In this document: positions 1 to 9,462 of the stretch, one piece after another
Numbering within the stretch: position 1 is the stretch's first letter
Layout of the letters: each line of letters begins with the position of its first letter
Origin: an uncultured Flavobacteriaceae bacterium
Lineage (GTDB): Bacteria; Bacteroidota; Bacteroidia; Flavobacteriales; Flavobacteriaceae
Length of the DNA: 64,000 bases
Reading direction: 5' to 3'
NCBI GenBank assembly: GCA_947488345.1
Contig: CANKZQ010000003.1
Span: 372,001-436,000, forward strand
Notes under the pieces: generated by a model
What the model was told of the DNA's origin: nothing
Seen by the model: the letters and a program-made list of their open reading frames with translations, nothing else
Databases searched by the model: none
Made by a program: the position numbers and the translations under genes

Positions 1-898
1 GAGCATTTGTCGCGATCACTTCAGATGTCAATCCTAATGCTGGTAATAAGATAATATATACTTCTGGGTGTCCTAGGAACCAGAATAAGTGTTCAAATAA
101 AATTGGAGATCCTCCTTTGTAATGCAATACTTCTCCGGCAATAAAAATATCCGACAAGTAAAACGAGGTACCAAAACTTCTATCAAAAATCAATAATAGT
201 GCTGCAGACAATAATACAGGAAATGAGATCACACCGATTATTGCTGTGATAAAGAATGCCCAAATTGTTAACGGCAATCTTGTCATTTTCATACCCTTTG
301 TACGCAAGTTTAAAACGGTTACGATGTAATTCAAAGATCCTAGTAATGACGAAGCAATAAAAATTGCCATCGATACTAACCATAAGGTCATCCCTGCACC
401 AGAACCTGGCATTGCTTGCGGTAAGGCACTTAACGGTGGATAGATCGTCCAACCTGCTGATGCTGGTCCTGTCGTTACAAATAATGATAATACCATCACT
501 ACACTAGATAAGAAGAACATCCAATAAGAAAGCATGTTCAAAAAGCCTGATGCCATATCACGGGCACCAATTTGCAATGGAATTAATAGGTTACTAAACG
601 TACCACTCAAACCAGCTGTCAATACAAAGAATACCATAATAGTACCATGTATTGTCACCAAGGCTAAATACATATCAGGAGTCATTACGCCTCCTTCGCC
701 ACCTTCTCCAAGGAAAGCTTCAATAATTCCGAATGACTCTCCAGGATATGCTAATTGTAAACGAAATAGCATTGACATGAAAATTCCAATAACTCCCATA
801 ATCATCCCAGTAATTAAATACTGCTTGGCAATCATTTTGTGATCTTGACTAAAGATATACTTTGTTACAAAGGTTTCTTTATGATGATGATCTGACAT
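1..898 (-). CDS. coxA: Cytochrome c oxidase subunit I, N-terminal part (cut by window edge)
   Basis: Catalytic subunit of the haem-copper oxidase in the inner membrane; it reduces O2 to water and pumps protons. The frame runs 299 codons from ATG at 898 and leaves the window without a stop. A His-rich start (SDHHHKE) is followed by hydrophobic helices. The segment TIHGTIMVFFV carries a candidate low-spin haem histidine. HPEVYIILLPALG near the window edge is the invariant CuB His and cross-linked Tyr motif. It is the last visible gene of the act-cox operon, 30 bases after coxB. Identity is certain; the C-terminal part is not in the window. Confidence 0.97.
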   Translation of the reverse strand, partial: MSDHHHKETFVTKYIFSQDHKMIAKQYLITGMIMGVIGIFMSMLFRLQLAYPGESFGIIEAFLGEGGEGGVMTPDMYLALVTIHGTIMVFFVLTAGLSGTFSNLLIPLQIGARDMASGFLNMLSYWMFFLSSVVMVLSLFVTTGPASAGWTIYPPLSALPQAMPGSGAGMTLWLVSMAIFIASSLLGSLNYIVTVLNLRTKGMKMTRLPLTIWAFFITAIIGVISFPVLLSAALLLIFDRSFGTSFYLSDIFIAGEVLHYKGGSPILFEHLFWFLGHPEVYIILLPALGLTSEVIATNA

Positions 899-928
899 AT
901 CTATTATTTTATTTTATTCTTTTAATTA

Positions 929-1969
929 TTATAAACTTTCAGCAAGCGTTTTTTGCTTTTTCAACCATGCGTTAAAATCAGCTTCTTCTTCTACAACGAT
1001 CTTTAATTGCATATTGTAATGTGATGCTCCACAAATCTTATTACACAAAAGTATATAGTCGAATTCTACTTCTTCTTTCCCTTGTGCCTTTCTTAAGATA
1101 TTGATATTTTCGAATTTCTTCTTTGTATCGGCATTTTCGCGCATTTCTGCTGTTGTTACTGTAGGTGTCATTTTAATTTGTGTTACCATACCAGGTACAC
1201 AATTCATTTGCGCTCTAAAATGAGGCATATATGCTGAGTGTAAGACATCTTGAGAACGCAATTTAAAAATGACTGTTCTCCCTTTTGGTAAGTGTAATTC
1301 TTTTACAAAAGAAACTGGATCTGCTACTACAGGGATATCATCAGCCGCATTTTTATCGGTCATATCAACTCCCATAACATTGGCTCCTTTTATAAAGCGA
1401 ACGTTACCATTACCTAAGGTATTATCTTCACCTGCGTAACGAGCATTCCAATTGAACTGTTGCGCATATAACTCTATAATTAATGGATCTTCAACATCAG
1501 AAGCGTCCATTACTTGGTTCCAAGTCCACAATCCATAAATAATCATTCCAGCTAGTACAACCGCTGGCGTAATTGTCCACCACATTTCTAACTTATGACT
1601 ATCTGCAAAAAAGTATGCTTTTCTACCTTCGGTACCTCTGTATTTAAAGGTGAACCAGAAGATTAAAGCCTGCAGTATAAATTGCACAACAAGTATGAGG
1701 GCCATCGAATATTTAAACAATATATCAATATGCTCTGCTTCTGCGGAAGCTCCTAATTGTGGTAATAATACCTCTCTTGTGCCCCACAAACTCAATACCA
1801 TTAGCACGTATATAAATGTCATTAAGACAAGCATGAGCTTCCCGTTAATGTCATTTTCTTTTGGTGTTGCAGTTTGATCCTCTTTTTTAGTTAATCCTAA
1901 CAATTTTACTAATTGCCAACAAACAACCATTAGAGCTACACCTATGATAATATAAAATAATGCCTTCAT
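929..1969 (-). CDS. coxB: Cytochrome c oxidase subunit II
   Basis: This subunit carries the CuA centre that takes electrons from cytochrome c and passes them to subunit I. The 346-residue protein has an N-terminal membrane helix, two further helices and a periplasmic cupredoxin domain. The CuA ligands are visible: C309, C313, H317 and M320 in CNKICGASHYNM, with an upstream His in DVLHSAYMPHF. The extra first helix is, as I recall, common in this phylum; the canonical subunit has two. It follows actF by 25 bases and precedes coxA, so it should be cotranscribed with complex III. Confidence 0.96.
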   Translation of the reverse strand: MKALFYIIIGVALMVVCWQLVKLLGLTKKEDQTATPKENDINGKLMLVLMTFIYVLMVLSLWGTREVLLPQLGASAEAEHIDILFKYSMALILVVQFILQALIFWFTFKYRGTEGRKAYFFADSHKLEMWWTITPAVVLAGMIIYGLWTWNQVMDASDVEDPLIIELYAQQFNWNARYAGEDNTLGNGNVRFIKGANVMGVDMTDKNAADDIPVVADPVSFVKELHLPKGRTVIFKLRSQDVLHSAYMPHFRAQMNCVPGMVTQIKMTPTVTTAEMRENADTKKKFENINILRKAQGKEEVEFDYILLCNKICGASHYNMQLKIVVEEEADFNAWLKKQKTLAESL

Positions 1970-1994
1970 TTGTTATACTTGATATAATTTCTTT

Positions 1995-3410
1995 TTAATG
2001 ATGAAAAATTTCACTCTCTTTTATTAGTGGGTTTCCTTTCGGATGCAACGGTGCTTTTGTCAATGCATTAAACACCACATATATAAATAATCCTGCAAAG
2101 AAAAGAATACCACCCATCTCAGGTAATCCAAAATGCCAATCATTACCTACAGTACCCGGAGATACCATTAAGAACAAGTCTAAATAATGTCCGGCAAGAA
2201 TTACCAAACCAGCAATTACCACAAACCATGGCACTTTCTTATAATCACTATTCATCAATACTAATATTGGAAATGCAAAATTCATTACAATCATACCTAT
2301 AAATAAAGGCTGATAGTTTCCGATCAATCTTGGGTAAAAATAAGCCGTTTCTTCTGGGATATTCGCATACCACTGTAACATAAACTGTGCAAAGAAAAGG
2401 TAGGTCCAAAAAATACTAAACGCGAACATATACTTTCCTAAATCGTGAATATGGTAATCGTTTACATTTGGTAAAAAGCCTTTTGCTCTCAAATAAATTG
2501 TCACAAAAGTAATCACTGTAATACCAGATACAAACATACTTGCAAAAACATAGAATGAATACAATTGGCTAAACCAGTGATGATCGATGGCCATTAACCA
2601 GTCAAAAGCCATAAACAATTCTGTCACTAAAAACACTACTAAGAACACTACTGAAAGCGTAAAGTTTTTATTATAATGTTTCAAATCAGTCGCTTCATCT
2701 TGTAACCTTGAATTTTTAATTATGAAATGTTTAAATCCAATCCATATTAATACATAGATTACTGCTCTAATCAACCAAAACGGAATGTTTAACCACCATC
2801 CTTTTGTTTCCATTGCATAATCATAATTGGCAGCTGTTGGATCTACACTTGTATACATCCAAGCGAACATATGATTTGCATGGCCAACCGAAGAGGCAAT
2901 TAAAAACACTAATACAATAATCGAACCTGGTACGATATACGCAGATACACCTTCCATCACTCTAAATAACACCGGAGACCATCCTGCTGTAGATGCTCTT
3001 TGGATACAATAGTAAACAAACGCACATACACTTAAGAGTAAAAAGAATAACATAGCAATATATATTGCTGCCCATGGTCTGTTCTTCGCTTGATCTAATG
3101 AATGTTGTAGGTGTTCCTCTTCTGAAACTCCGTGTGCATCTTCATCACCATGTGCCGCTCCATCATTCGCTGTATGCAATGCTTCTTTGGTATGCTCTTC
3201 ATTTGCATGTCCGGCATCGGTATCATGATTAGCTGCAACAGCATCGTGTGAAGCGGTTGCTGCACCATGACCGTCCTCAGCATGAAGCATCTGCTCTTTT
3301 AAATCCTCAATTGTGCTTGGTGCAGTGATAAAACCATATGCTATACCGAGTGCACCAATAATCATGAATGCAATCGCTGTGGTTTTTAATCTACTTGAAA
3401 ATGTGTACAT
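1995..3410 (-). CDS. actF: Alternative complex III subunit ActF (quinol:cytochrome c oxidoreductase membrane subunit)
   Basis: A polytopic inner-membrane subunit of the quinol:cytochrome c oxidoreductase that replaces the bc1 complex. The 471-residue protein has one N-terminal helix (about residues 10-30), a polar loop, then about nine to ten hydrophobic helices of the NrfD-related fold. The loop at residues 43-103 is unusual: 11 histidines among Ala, Asp and Glu residues. The identity rests on order in the operon, directly after actE and before coxB, and on family resemblance. The His-rich loop could bind a metal, which is inference only. Confidence 0.9.
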   Translation of the reverse strand: MYTFSSRLKTTAIAFMIIGALGIAYGFITAPSTIEDLKEQMLHAEDGHGAATASHDAVAANHDTDAGHANEEHTKEALHTANDGAAHGDEDAHGVSEEEHLQHSLDQAKNRPWAAIYIAMLFFLLLSVCAFVYYCIQRASTAGWSPVLFRVMEGVSAYIVPGSIIVLVFLIASSVGHANHMFAWMYTSVDPTAANYDYAMETKGWWLNIPFWLIRAVIYVLIWIGFKHFIIKNSRLQDEATDLKHYNKNFTLSVVFLVVFLVTELFMAFDWLMAIDHHWFSQLYSFYVFASMFVSGITVITFVTIYLRAKGFLPNVNDYHIHDLGKYMFAFSIFWTYLFFAQFMLQWYANIPEETAYFYPRLIGNYQPLFIGMIVMNFAFPILVLMNSDYKKVPWFVVIAGLVILAGHYLDLFLMVSPGTVGNDWHFGLPEMGGILFFAGLFIYVVFNALTKAPLHPKGNPLIKESEIFHH

Positions 3411-3434
3411 ATCTATAATATTCCGTGTAAACGC

Positions 3435-4022
3435 TTATTTTAATAAATCAGTTCTTAATTTCTCAACATGATGCACTACTTGCCATCTTTCGGTAGCGCT
3501 CAATTGAGATGAGTGTGACCCCATAATTCCTTTACCATACATCAATACATGATAAATACTACCTTCTGTAATATCTCTATCTTTATAATTCGGTACCCCT
3601 AAGAATTTTTCATTCATCACCAACGGTCCTTGACCGTCACCTTTCGTACCATGACAAGCCACACAGTAAATACCATATAAATATTTACCTTGTTCTAAAT
3701 TAGCCTTAGAGACTCTACGAATAGAATCGTTCGGAGCCATCACTTTTATCGGTGAAAACAACGAATCTTTTGCCACTAATAATGCATTAGGTGTATCAGG
3801 GTAATCATACGGTACATTTCCCCTTGCAATTGTTCCTGCAACAGGTAATCTAGCTGATATACTATCGGCACCTATGGTAGACTCACCATATGTTTCATAA
3901 CCCACAGGCGTATACATATCAGTATCGGCCATGTATTGTACTTGTCTTGACCTTTTATCTTGACAAGATGACAAGGCTACAACTACTACAAGTACTGTTA
4001 TTATTTTAACAACGCTTTTCAT
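3435..4022 (-). CDS. actE: Alternative complex III subunit ActE, monohaem cytochrome c lipoprotein
   Basis: Periplasmic monohaem cytochrome c of alternative complex III. I take ATG at 4022, which gives MKSVVKIITVLVVVVALSSC, a lipoprotein signal peptide with the acylated Cys; the longer frame to 4052 would bury this signal and overlap actD. One haem motif, CVACHGTKGDGQG, sits in the C-terminal half, with an axial Met candidate in a following GIMGSHS segment. It lies 10 bases after actD and 24 before actF. Electrons probably pass from ActA through ActE to the oxidase. Confidence 0.92.
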   Translation of the reverse strand: MKSVVKIITVLVVVVALSSCQDKRSRQVQYMADTDMYTPVGYETYGESTIGADSISARLPVAGTIARGNVPYDYPDTPNALLVAKDSLFSPIKVMAPNDSIRRVSKANLEQGKYLYGIYCVACHGTKGDGQGPLVMNEKFLGVPNYKDRDITEGSIYHVLMYGKGIMGSHSSQLSATERWQVVHHVEKLRTDLLK

Positions 4023-4032
4023 ATATCTTCTA

Positions 4033-4557
4033 TTAGTGCTTTTCTTTAACATTAATTTCTACTGCTCCAGTTCCTTTTAATAATGAAGCTAATTGATCTG
4101 CATCACCATCTACAGCTACTTCCATTAAAAAATGGTCATCAGTTGTTCTTGGATCTGGATTTTCAGCCTCTCTAAATGGCCAAATCTTACTACGCATGTA
4201 GAAAGTAATTACCATCAAATGCGCTGCAAAAAATACCGTCATTTCAAACATTACCGGCACAAATGCGGGCATATTCTCGGCAAAACTAAAACTTGGTTTT
4301 CCCCCAATATTTTGAGGCCAGTCTTGAATCATAATAAAATTCAAAAACCAAACGGCGAAACCTAAACCTGTTAAACCATACATAAATGCGGTAATTCCCA
4401 ATCTTGTTGGTTCAAGACCCATGGCTTTATCTAATCCGTGCACCGGAAAAGGTGTATAAATCTCTTCTATATGATGGTGTGCCGCTTTTACCTCTTTAAC
4501 GGCTTTTAATAGCACATCATCGTCATCGTATAAAGCATGTATTACTTTCGAACTCAT
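4033..4557 (-). CDS. actD: Alternative complex III subunit ActD (DUF3341)
   Basis: A small membrane subunit of alternative complex III. The 174-residue protein has a soluble N-terminal domain with an acidic, His-bearing stretch, then two adjacent membrane helices (FMYGLTGLGFAVWFLNF and VMFEMTVFFAAHLMVITFYM) and a short C-terminal tail. This matches the DUF3341 layout. It starts two bases after the actC stop, so translational coupling is likely. No cofactor motif is present; a structural role in anchoring the complex is what the family suggests. Confidence 0.92.
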   Translation of the reverse strand: MSSKVIHALYDDDDVLLKAVKEVKAAHHHIEEIYTPFPVHGLDKAMGLEPTRLGITAFMYGLTGLGFAVWFLNFIMIQDWPQNIGGKPSFSFAENMPAFVPVMFEMTVFFAAHLMVITFYMRSKIWPFREAENPDPRTTDDHFLMEVAVDGDADQLASLLKGTGAVEINVKEKH

Positions 4558-4559
4558 AA

Positions 4560-6302
4560 TTACGATTTAAGTTTGTTAGCTTGACCTGCCCAATCATCTC
4601 TTTCTGCTCTTCCAGGGAAAGAACCAGTAATTGAATCTAACAGATCATATTCTTTTTTGGTCATTTTACTCACTTGAGCAAACGTATAAATTCCTATTTG
4701 GTTTAAGGTTTTTTCCATAACTGGACCAATTCCTTTTACTTTCTTAAGATCATCAGCTTGTTGTGTGTTAGGATCAAAAGCTCCTAAACTATCTAATAAA
4801 TTGCTCGTTTGCGCTGCTTTATCATCGGTATCAGCAATGATTTCCTCAGCTGGAGCTACTGTCTGTGCTTCAACTTTTTGCTCAACAACTTCAGCGATTG
4901 TTTTTTCAACAGGATCTCCACCTTCTCTTGCTCGTTTATAATTATCACCTGTAGATTTCAAGATTGATTTTACCTCTGCCTGTGCAATTACCGGGAACGT
5001 TCTAGCATATAATAAGAACAATACAAAGAAGAAACCAAGTGTTCCGATGAAAATACCAATGTCTACGAATGTTGGTGAAAACATCGTCCAAGATGATGGT
5101 AGATGTCCTCTACTTAAGTTAATTACAATAATATCAAAACGTTCGAACCACATACCAATATTGATAAATATTGAGATGATAAAGGTCCAAATGTAATTTT
5201 GTCTAATTTTTTTAATCCAGAATAACTGTGGAATCACTGAGTTACAAATAATCAATGACCAAAATGCCCACCAATATGGTCCTGTAGCGGCACCGACTGA
5301 TAAGTACACAAAGTCTTCATAACTACTTCCTGTATACCATCCTACAAATAATTCTGACAAATACGCAACGGTTACAATACCACCTGTTACTAAGATTACT
5401 TTATTCATATTCTCGATATGAACTCTGGTAATATAATACTCTAAATTTGATACTTTACGCATAATTAAGAGTAAAGTTTGTACCATGGCGAAACCTGAGA
5501 ATACCGCACCCGCAACGAAATATGGAGGATACACTGTACTGTGCCATCCTGGTATTACCGACGTCGCAAAGTCAAAAGATACAATCGTGTGTACAGATAA
5601 TACTAAGGGTGTTGCTAAACCAGCAAGTACCAAAGACACTTCTTCAAAACGTTGCCAATCTTTTGCTTTTCCGCTCCATCCGAAACTTACTAAGCTATAT
5701 ATTTTTTTCTGAAAAGGTTTTGTTGCTCTATCACGAATCATGGCGAAATCAGGTAACAAACCAGTCCACCAGAACACCAATGATACCGAGAGATATGTTG
5801 AGATCGCAAATACATCCCATAATAATGGTGAGTTAAAGTTCACCCATAAAGAACCTAATTGATTCGGAATTGGCAATACATAAAAACCATCCCAGATTCG
5901 ACCCATGTGAATCAATGGAAATAATCCTGCTTGTACTACCGCAAAGATGGTCATTGCTTCGGCAGAACGGTTAATACCCATTCTCCATTTTTGACGGAAC
6001 AACAATAGTACTGCTGAGATTAAGGTTCCGGCATGACCGATACCTACCCACCATACAAAGTTGGTAATATCCCAAGCCCAGTTAATTCTATTGTTCAAAC
6101 CCCAAACACCAATACCTGTACCTATTGTATAAGCAATGGCTCCAACTCCCCATAGAAATGCAACTAATGAAATGATGAAGGCAATCCACCATTTTTTATT
6201 GGCTTTACCTTCAATAGGAGCAGCAACATCTACAGTAATATCGTGATACGATTTATCACCTGTAATGATGGCTTCTCTAATAGGCGCTTCGTAATGACCC
6301 AT
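4560..6302 (-). CDS. actC: Alternative complex III subunit ActC (NrfD-like) with C-terminal helix-hairpin-helix tail
   Basis: The main NrfD/PsrC-like membrane subunit of alternative complex III, which holds a quinol site. The first 460 or so residues form about ten membrane helices. An acidic Val/Glu/Ala-rich linker follows, then residues 517-580 form a helix-hairpin-helix-like domain (LKKVKGIGPVMEKTLNQIG, ending RDDWAGQANKL). Such tails resemble the H3TH domain of small Bacteroidota proteins and are unexpected on a respiratory membrane protein. The gene follows actB by 25 bases. Core identity is secure; the function of the tail is unknown. Confidence 0.94.
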   Translation of the reverse strand: MGHYEAPIREAIITGDKSYHDITVDVAAPIEGKANKKWWIAFIISLVAFLWGVGAIAYTIGTGIGVWGLNNRINWAWDITNFVWWVGIGHAGTLISAVLLLFRQKWRMGINRSAEAMTIFAVVQAGLFPLIHMGRIWDGFYVLPIPNQLGSLWVNFNSPLLWDVFAISTYLSVSLVFWWTGLLPDFAMIRDRATKPFQKKIYSLVSFGWSGKAKDWQRFEEVSLVLAGLATPLVLSVHTIVSFDFATSVIPGWHSTVYPPYFVAGAVFSGFAMVQTLLLIMRKVSNLEYYITRVHIENMNKVILVTGGIVTVAYLSELFVGWYTGSSYEDFVYLSVGAATGPYWWAFWSLIICNSVIPQLFWIKKIRQNYIWTFIISIFINIGMWFERFDIIVINLSRGHLPSSWTMFSPTFVDIGIFIGTLGFFFVLFLLYARTFPVIAQAEVKSILKSTGDNYKRAREGGDPVEKTIAEVVEQKVEAQTVAPAEEIIADTDDKAAQTSNLLDSLGAFDPNTQQADDLKKVKGIGPVMEKTLNQIGIYTFAQVSKMTKKEYDLLDSITGSFPGRAERDDWAGQANKLKS

Positions 6303-6327
6303 AATTATATCTAATTCTTTATTATTA

Positions 6328-9300
6328 TTATGCTTCTTTTCTATTTCTTACATCTAATTGATAGAACACATTAGGTTGTGTACCCACAAAATCCAATAAA
6401 TGGAAAGTTCTATCGTCTTCTTTTAAATGTGCAACTGTATTCTCTTTATTATTGATATCACCAAACTGCATCGCTCCAGTACTACATGCATTTGCACAAG
6501 CCACTTGGAATTCATCTTTTGCAGGTGGTCTACCTTCTCTCTTCGCTTTCAAGATTGTTGCTTGTGTCATTTGAATACACATTGAACATTTCTCCATTAC
6601 ACCACGAGAACGTACTACCACATCTGGGTTTAATACCATTCGACCTAAGTCATTATTTAAGTTGTAATCAAACTCATCATTATCAAAATACTTGAACCAG
6701 TTGAATCGACGTACTTTATACGGACAGTTATTTGCGCAATAACGTGTACCAACGCAACGGTTATAAGCCATTTGATTCTGACCTTGACGTCCGTGTGATG
6801 TTGCTGCTACCGGACACACAGTCTCACAAGGAGCATGGTTACAATGCTGGCACATCACTGGTTGAAAGGTAACTTCAGGATTATCAGAAGGATGTGTTTG
6901 CGCTTCAAAATATGAACCACTACCAAAAATACCTTCTTCTTTCCCTCGCTCTTCTGTCATATCAGAGCTATAATATCTATCGATACGCAACCAGTGCATA
7001 TCTCTACTTTTTCTAATTTCTTCTTTACCGACTACGGGCACATTGTTTTCTGCATGACACGCCACAACACATGCTCCACAGCCAGTACATCCTGCTAGAT
7101 CAATTGATAGGTTAAATTTAGGACCGATACTGTCATCAAATTTCTCCCAAAGATCTACTTTTTCTAAGGCTACATTTTGGTGATCCATTTGCACGTGTGG
7201 TGCTGGATTCCAATCATGTTTTGGTTTATTGATAAAATCATCTAAGGTTGTTTCTCGGATAATTTCATCTCTACCCATTAAGGTATGTTGCAATTGAATA
7301 CATGCAAACTCATGGTTACCGGCTACTTTTTCGATACTCACAGACTGCGCCGTATTAAAGTTTTGATATAAAGGATACGCATTTACACCTACCTTCATAT
7401 TATCACTAACACCAACTTGTCTACCATATCCTAAAGCTAAACCAATAACACCAGGAGTCTGACCTGGCTGAATATATACAGGAACATTTTCTACCGTAAC
7501 ACCGTTTACTGTTACATTTACTAGGCTACCATCTAAGGCACCATTAGAAACAGTCACATTTTCGATACCATATGCTTCGGCATCTACTCTAGACATGGTG
7601 ATATAATTATCCCAAGAAGTTCTAGTGATAGGATCTGGCAATTCTTGCAACCATGGGTTGTTTGCCATTTGACCATCACCTAATCCTGTCTTCGTATATA
7701 ATGCTAATTCTAAGTCTTCTGATGCTGTTGCTTTCGCTAATGCGGAAACTGCCGCAGCAATATTAGCTGTTGGTGCACTGTAAAGTAATTCATTAGGTTC
7801 ACCATTCTTTTCTTCAACTGTTACAGAAGCAACACTCTTACTATATATACCATCATGCAACGCTTGATTCCAAGAATTGCCATTTAATACATTTGCTGTC
7901 CAATTCGCTTTGATATAATCATGGTATGATTGACTACTGCCCATCCATTTCAACACTGAATCTTCAAACTGACGTGTATTAAATAAAGGTCTAATTGTTG
8001 GCTGCACCAAACTGTAGTGTCCTTTCTTCATGTTTACATCTCCCCAAGACTCTAAATAATGAGGTGTTGCAGCGACATACTGTGCATTTGTAGCCGTCTC
8101 ATCTTCTTTCATGGTAAAGGCTACCGACAATACATTTTTTTGTGCTTCAGCAAATTCAGCACCATTATATAAGGTATAGGCAGGATTCGTATTGTAGGTA
8201 ATTAAAGCACCTACTTTACCTGCTTTCATATCATTTATTAATTGAGAGACTTTGGCATCACTACCACTTCTCACATATTTCGGTGCCGTTACATCGACCG
8301 CGGCACTTTTAAGTGCTTTATTAATAGCTAACGCTACTAATTGCGCATTTTTATCTTGTATTCCAGTTACGACCACACCTTTACTTCCTGCAGCTTTCAA
8401 TTGAGAAACAGCTTTTGCAACGCCTTCGTTTGCCGGCTTCGTACCATTGGTAATCGCATTATAGATAGCCACCAATGTTTGTGCCTGGTCTGCCGACTTC
8501 ATCATATATCGCTTATCTGCATTCGCACCTGTCAATGTCATATTCGACTCAAACTGGATATGTCGAGACATCTTACCATGATGAGGCACTCTACTCTTCG
8601 CGTAACCTACTTCGAAGTTACCACCTTGCCAATCTCCTAAGAAATCTGCTCCTACAGAAATGATAACATCTGACTTACTAAAATCATAATCAGGCAATGC
8701 TCTTTCACCATACATAGCTTCGAAAGCATCTAAGGCTGCTGATTCAGAAATAGCATCATATGTTATATGTGTAGCATTTGGATATAAAGTTGTAAAGTCT
8801 TGAATTAACTTTTGCGCCGAAGGGCTGGCCATTGTTCCTGTCATAAAAACAATTGACTTATCACTTCCTTTCATTGCATTTAGTGCAGCACCTACTTCTT
8901 TGTCGAGTGTTGCCCAATCGCTATCAGCACCTTTAACCTTTGGTCCTTTTAAACGATTATTATCATATAAATTTAAGACAGATGCCTGAACTCTGGCATT
9001 CGTGCCTCCACTTACTTTCGCTAGTTTATTTGGTTCAATTTTAATAGGACGGCCTTCACGAACTTTAATTAAAATGTTCGCAAAATCATATCCATCCGCA
9101 ATAGAAGAGGCATAATAATCTGGCACACCTGGTACCATATCATCGGGCTTTACTATATAAGGAATAGATTTAATTACTGGTCCTTCACAAGCAGCTAACG
9201 AAGCCGCCGCTGTGGTGAATCCAACATATTTTAAGAAATCTCTACGTGATGTTTCAGAAGAAGCTAAGGCCTCTTTATCTCCAAGAAATTGATCTGTTGG

Positions 9301-9399
9301 AATATCTGAAGCAAATTCATTTTGCTCGAGCTTTTCAACAATAGAACTATTTTCGTTTAGCTCTTCAACACTTTTCCAGTATTTCTTGTTTGATGCCAT
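6328..9399 (-). CDS. actB: Alternative complex III subunit ActB, molybdopterin-oxidoreductase-like/iron-sulphur fusion
   Basis: Large periplasmic subunit of alternative complex III, 1023 residues. A leader of about 50 residues precedes a Tat-like motif, SRRDFLKYVGF (SRR at 51-53), and a hydrophobic stretch ending at Cys in AACEG. The N-terminal two thirds resemble molybdopterin oxidoreductases, which in this family lack the cofactor. The C-terminal third has the four ferredoxin-type cysteine clusters, starting CTGCGACVVACHAENN, then CQHCNHAPCETVCP, CVGTRYCANNCPY and CSMC with CANACSTGA. The clusters should carry electrons from the quinol site to the ActA haems. Confidence 0.95.
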   Translation of the reverse strand: MASNKKYWKSVEELNENSSIVEKLEQNEFASDIPTDQFLGDKEALASSETSRRDFLKYVGFTTAAASLAACEGPVIKSIPYIVKPDDMVPGVPDYYASSIADGYDFANILIKVREGRPIKIEPNKLAKVSGGTNARVQASVLNLYDNNRLKGPKVKGADSDWATLDKEVGAALNAMKGSDKSIVFMTGTMASPSAQKLIQDFTTLYPNATHITYDAISESAALDAFEAMYGERALPDYDFSKSDVIISVGADFLGDWQGGNFEVGYAKSRVPHHGKMSRHIQFESNMTLTGANADKRYMMKSADQAQTLVAIYNAITNGTKPANEGVAKAVSQLKAAGSKGVVVTGIQDKNAQLVALAINKALKSAAVDVTAPKYVRSGSDAKVSQLINDMKAGKVGALITYNTNPAYTLYNGAEFAEAQKNVLSVAFTMKEDETATNAQYVAATPHYLESWGDVNMKKGHYSLVQPTIRPLFNTRQFEDSVLKWMGSSQSYHDYIKANWTANVLNGNSWNQALHDGIYSKSVASVTVEEKNGEPNELLYSAPTANIAAAVSALAKATASEDLELALYTKTGLGDGQMANNPWLQELPDPITRTSWDNYITMSRVDAEAYGIENVTVSNGALDGSLVNVTVNGVTVENVPVYIQPGQTPGVIGLALGYGRQVGVSDNMKVGVNAYPLYQNFNTAQSVSIEKVAGNHEFACIQLQHTLMGRDEIIRETTLDDFINKPKHDWNPAPHVQMDHQNVALEKVDLWEKFDDSIGPKFNLSIDLAGCTGCGACVVACHAENNVPVVGKEEIRKSRDMHWLRIDRYYSSDMTEERGKEEGIFGSGSYFEAQTHPSDNPEVTFQPVMCQHCNHAPCETVCPVAATSHGRQGQNQMAYNRCVGTRYCANNCPYKVRRFNWFKYFDNDEFDYNLNNDLGRMVLNPDVVVRSRGVMEKCSMCIQMTQATILKAKREGRPPAKDEFQVACANACSTGAMQFGDINNKENTVAHLKEDDRTFHLLDFVGTQPNVFYQLDVRNRKEA

Positions 9400-9462
9400 A
9401 TTAAATTGACTATTTATATTTGACTTGCGTCTAATTCTTTAATTATAATTCTTTGTAGATGA

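Noticed and set aside
534-842. Open frame of 102 codons on the plus strand inside coxA
   Set aside because: It is antisense to a strongly conserved gene, has no family features, and coxA explains the codon pattern.
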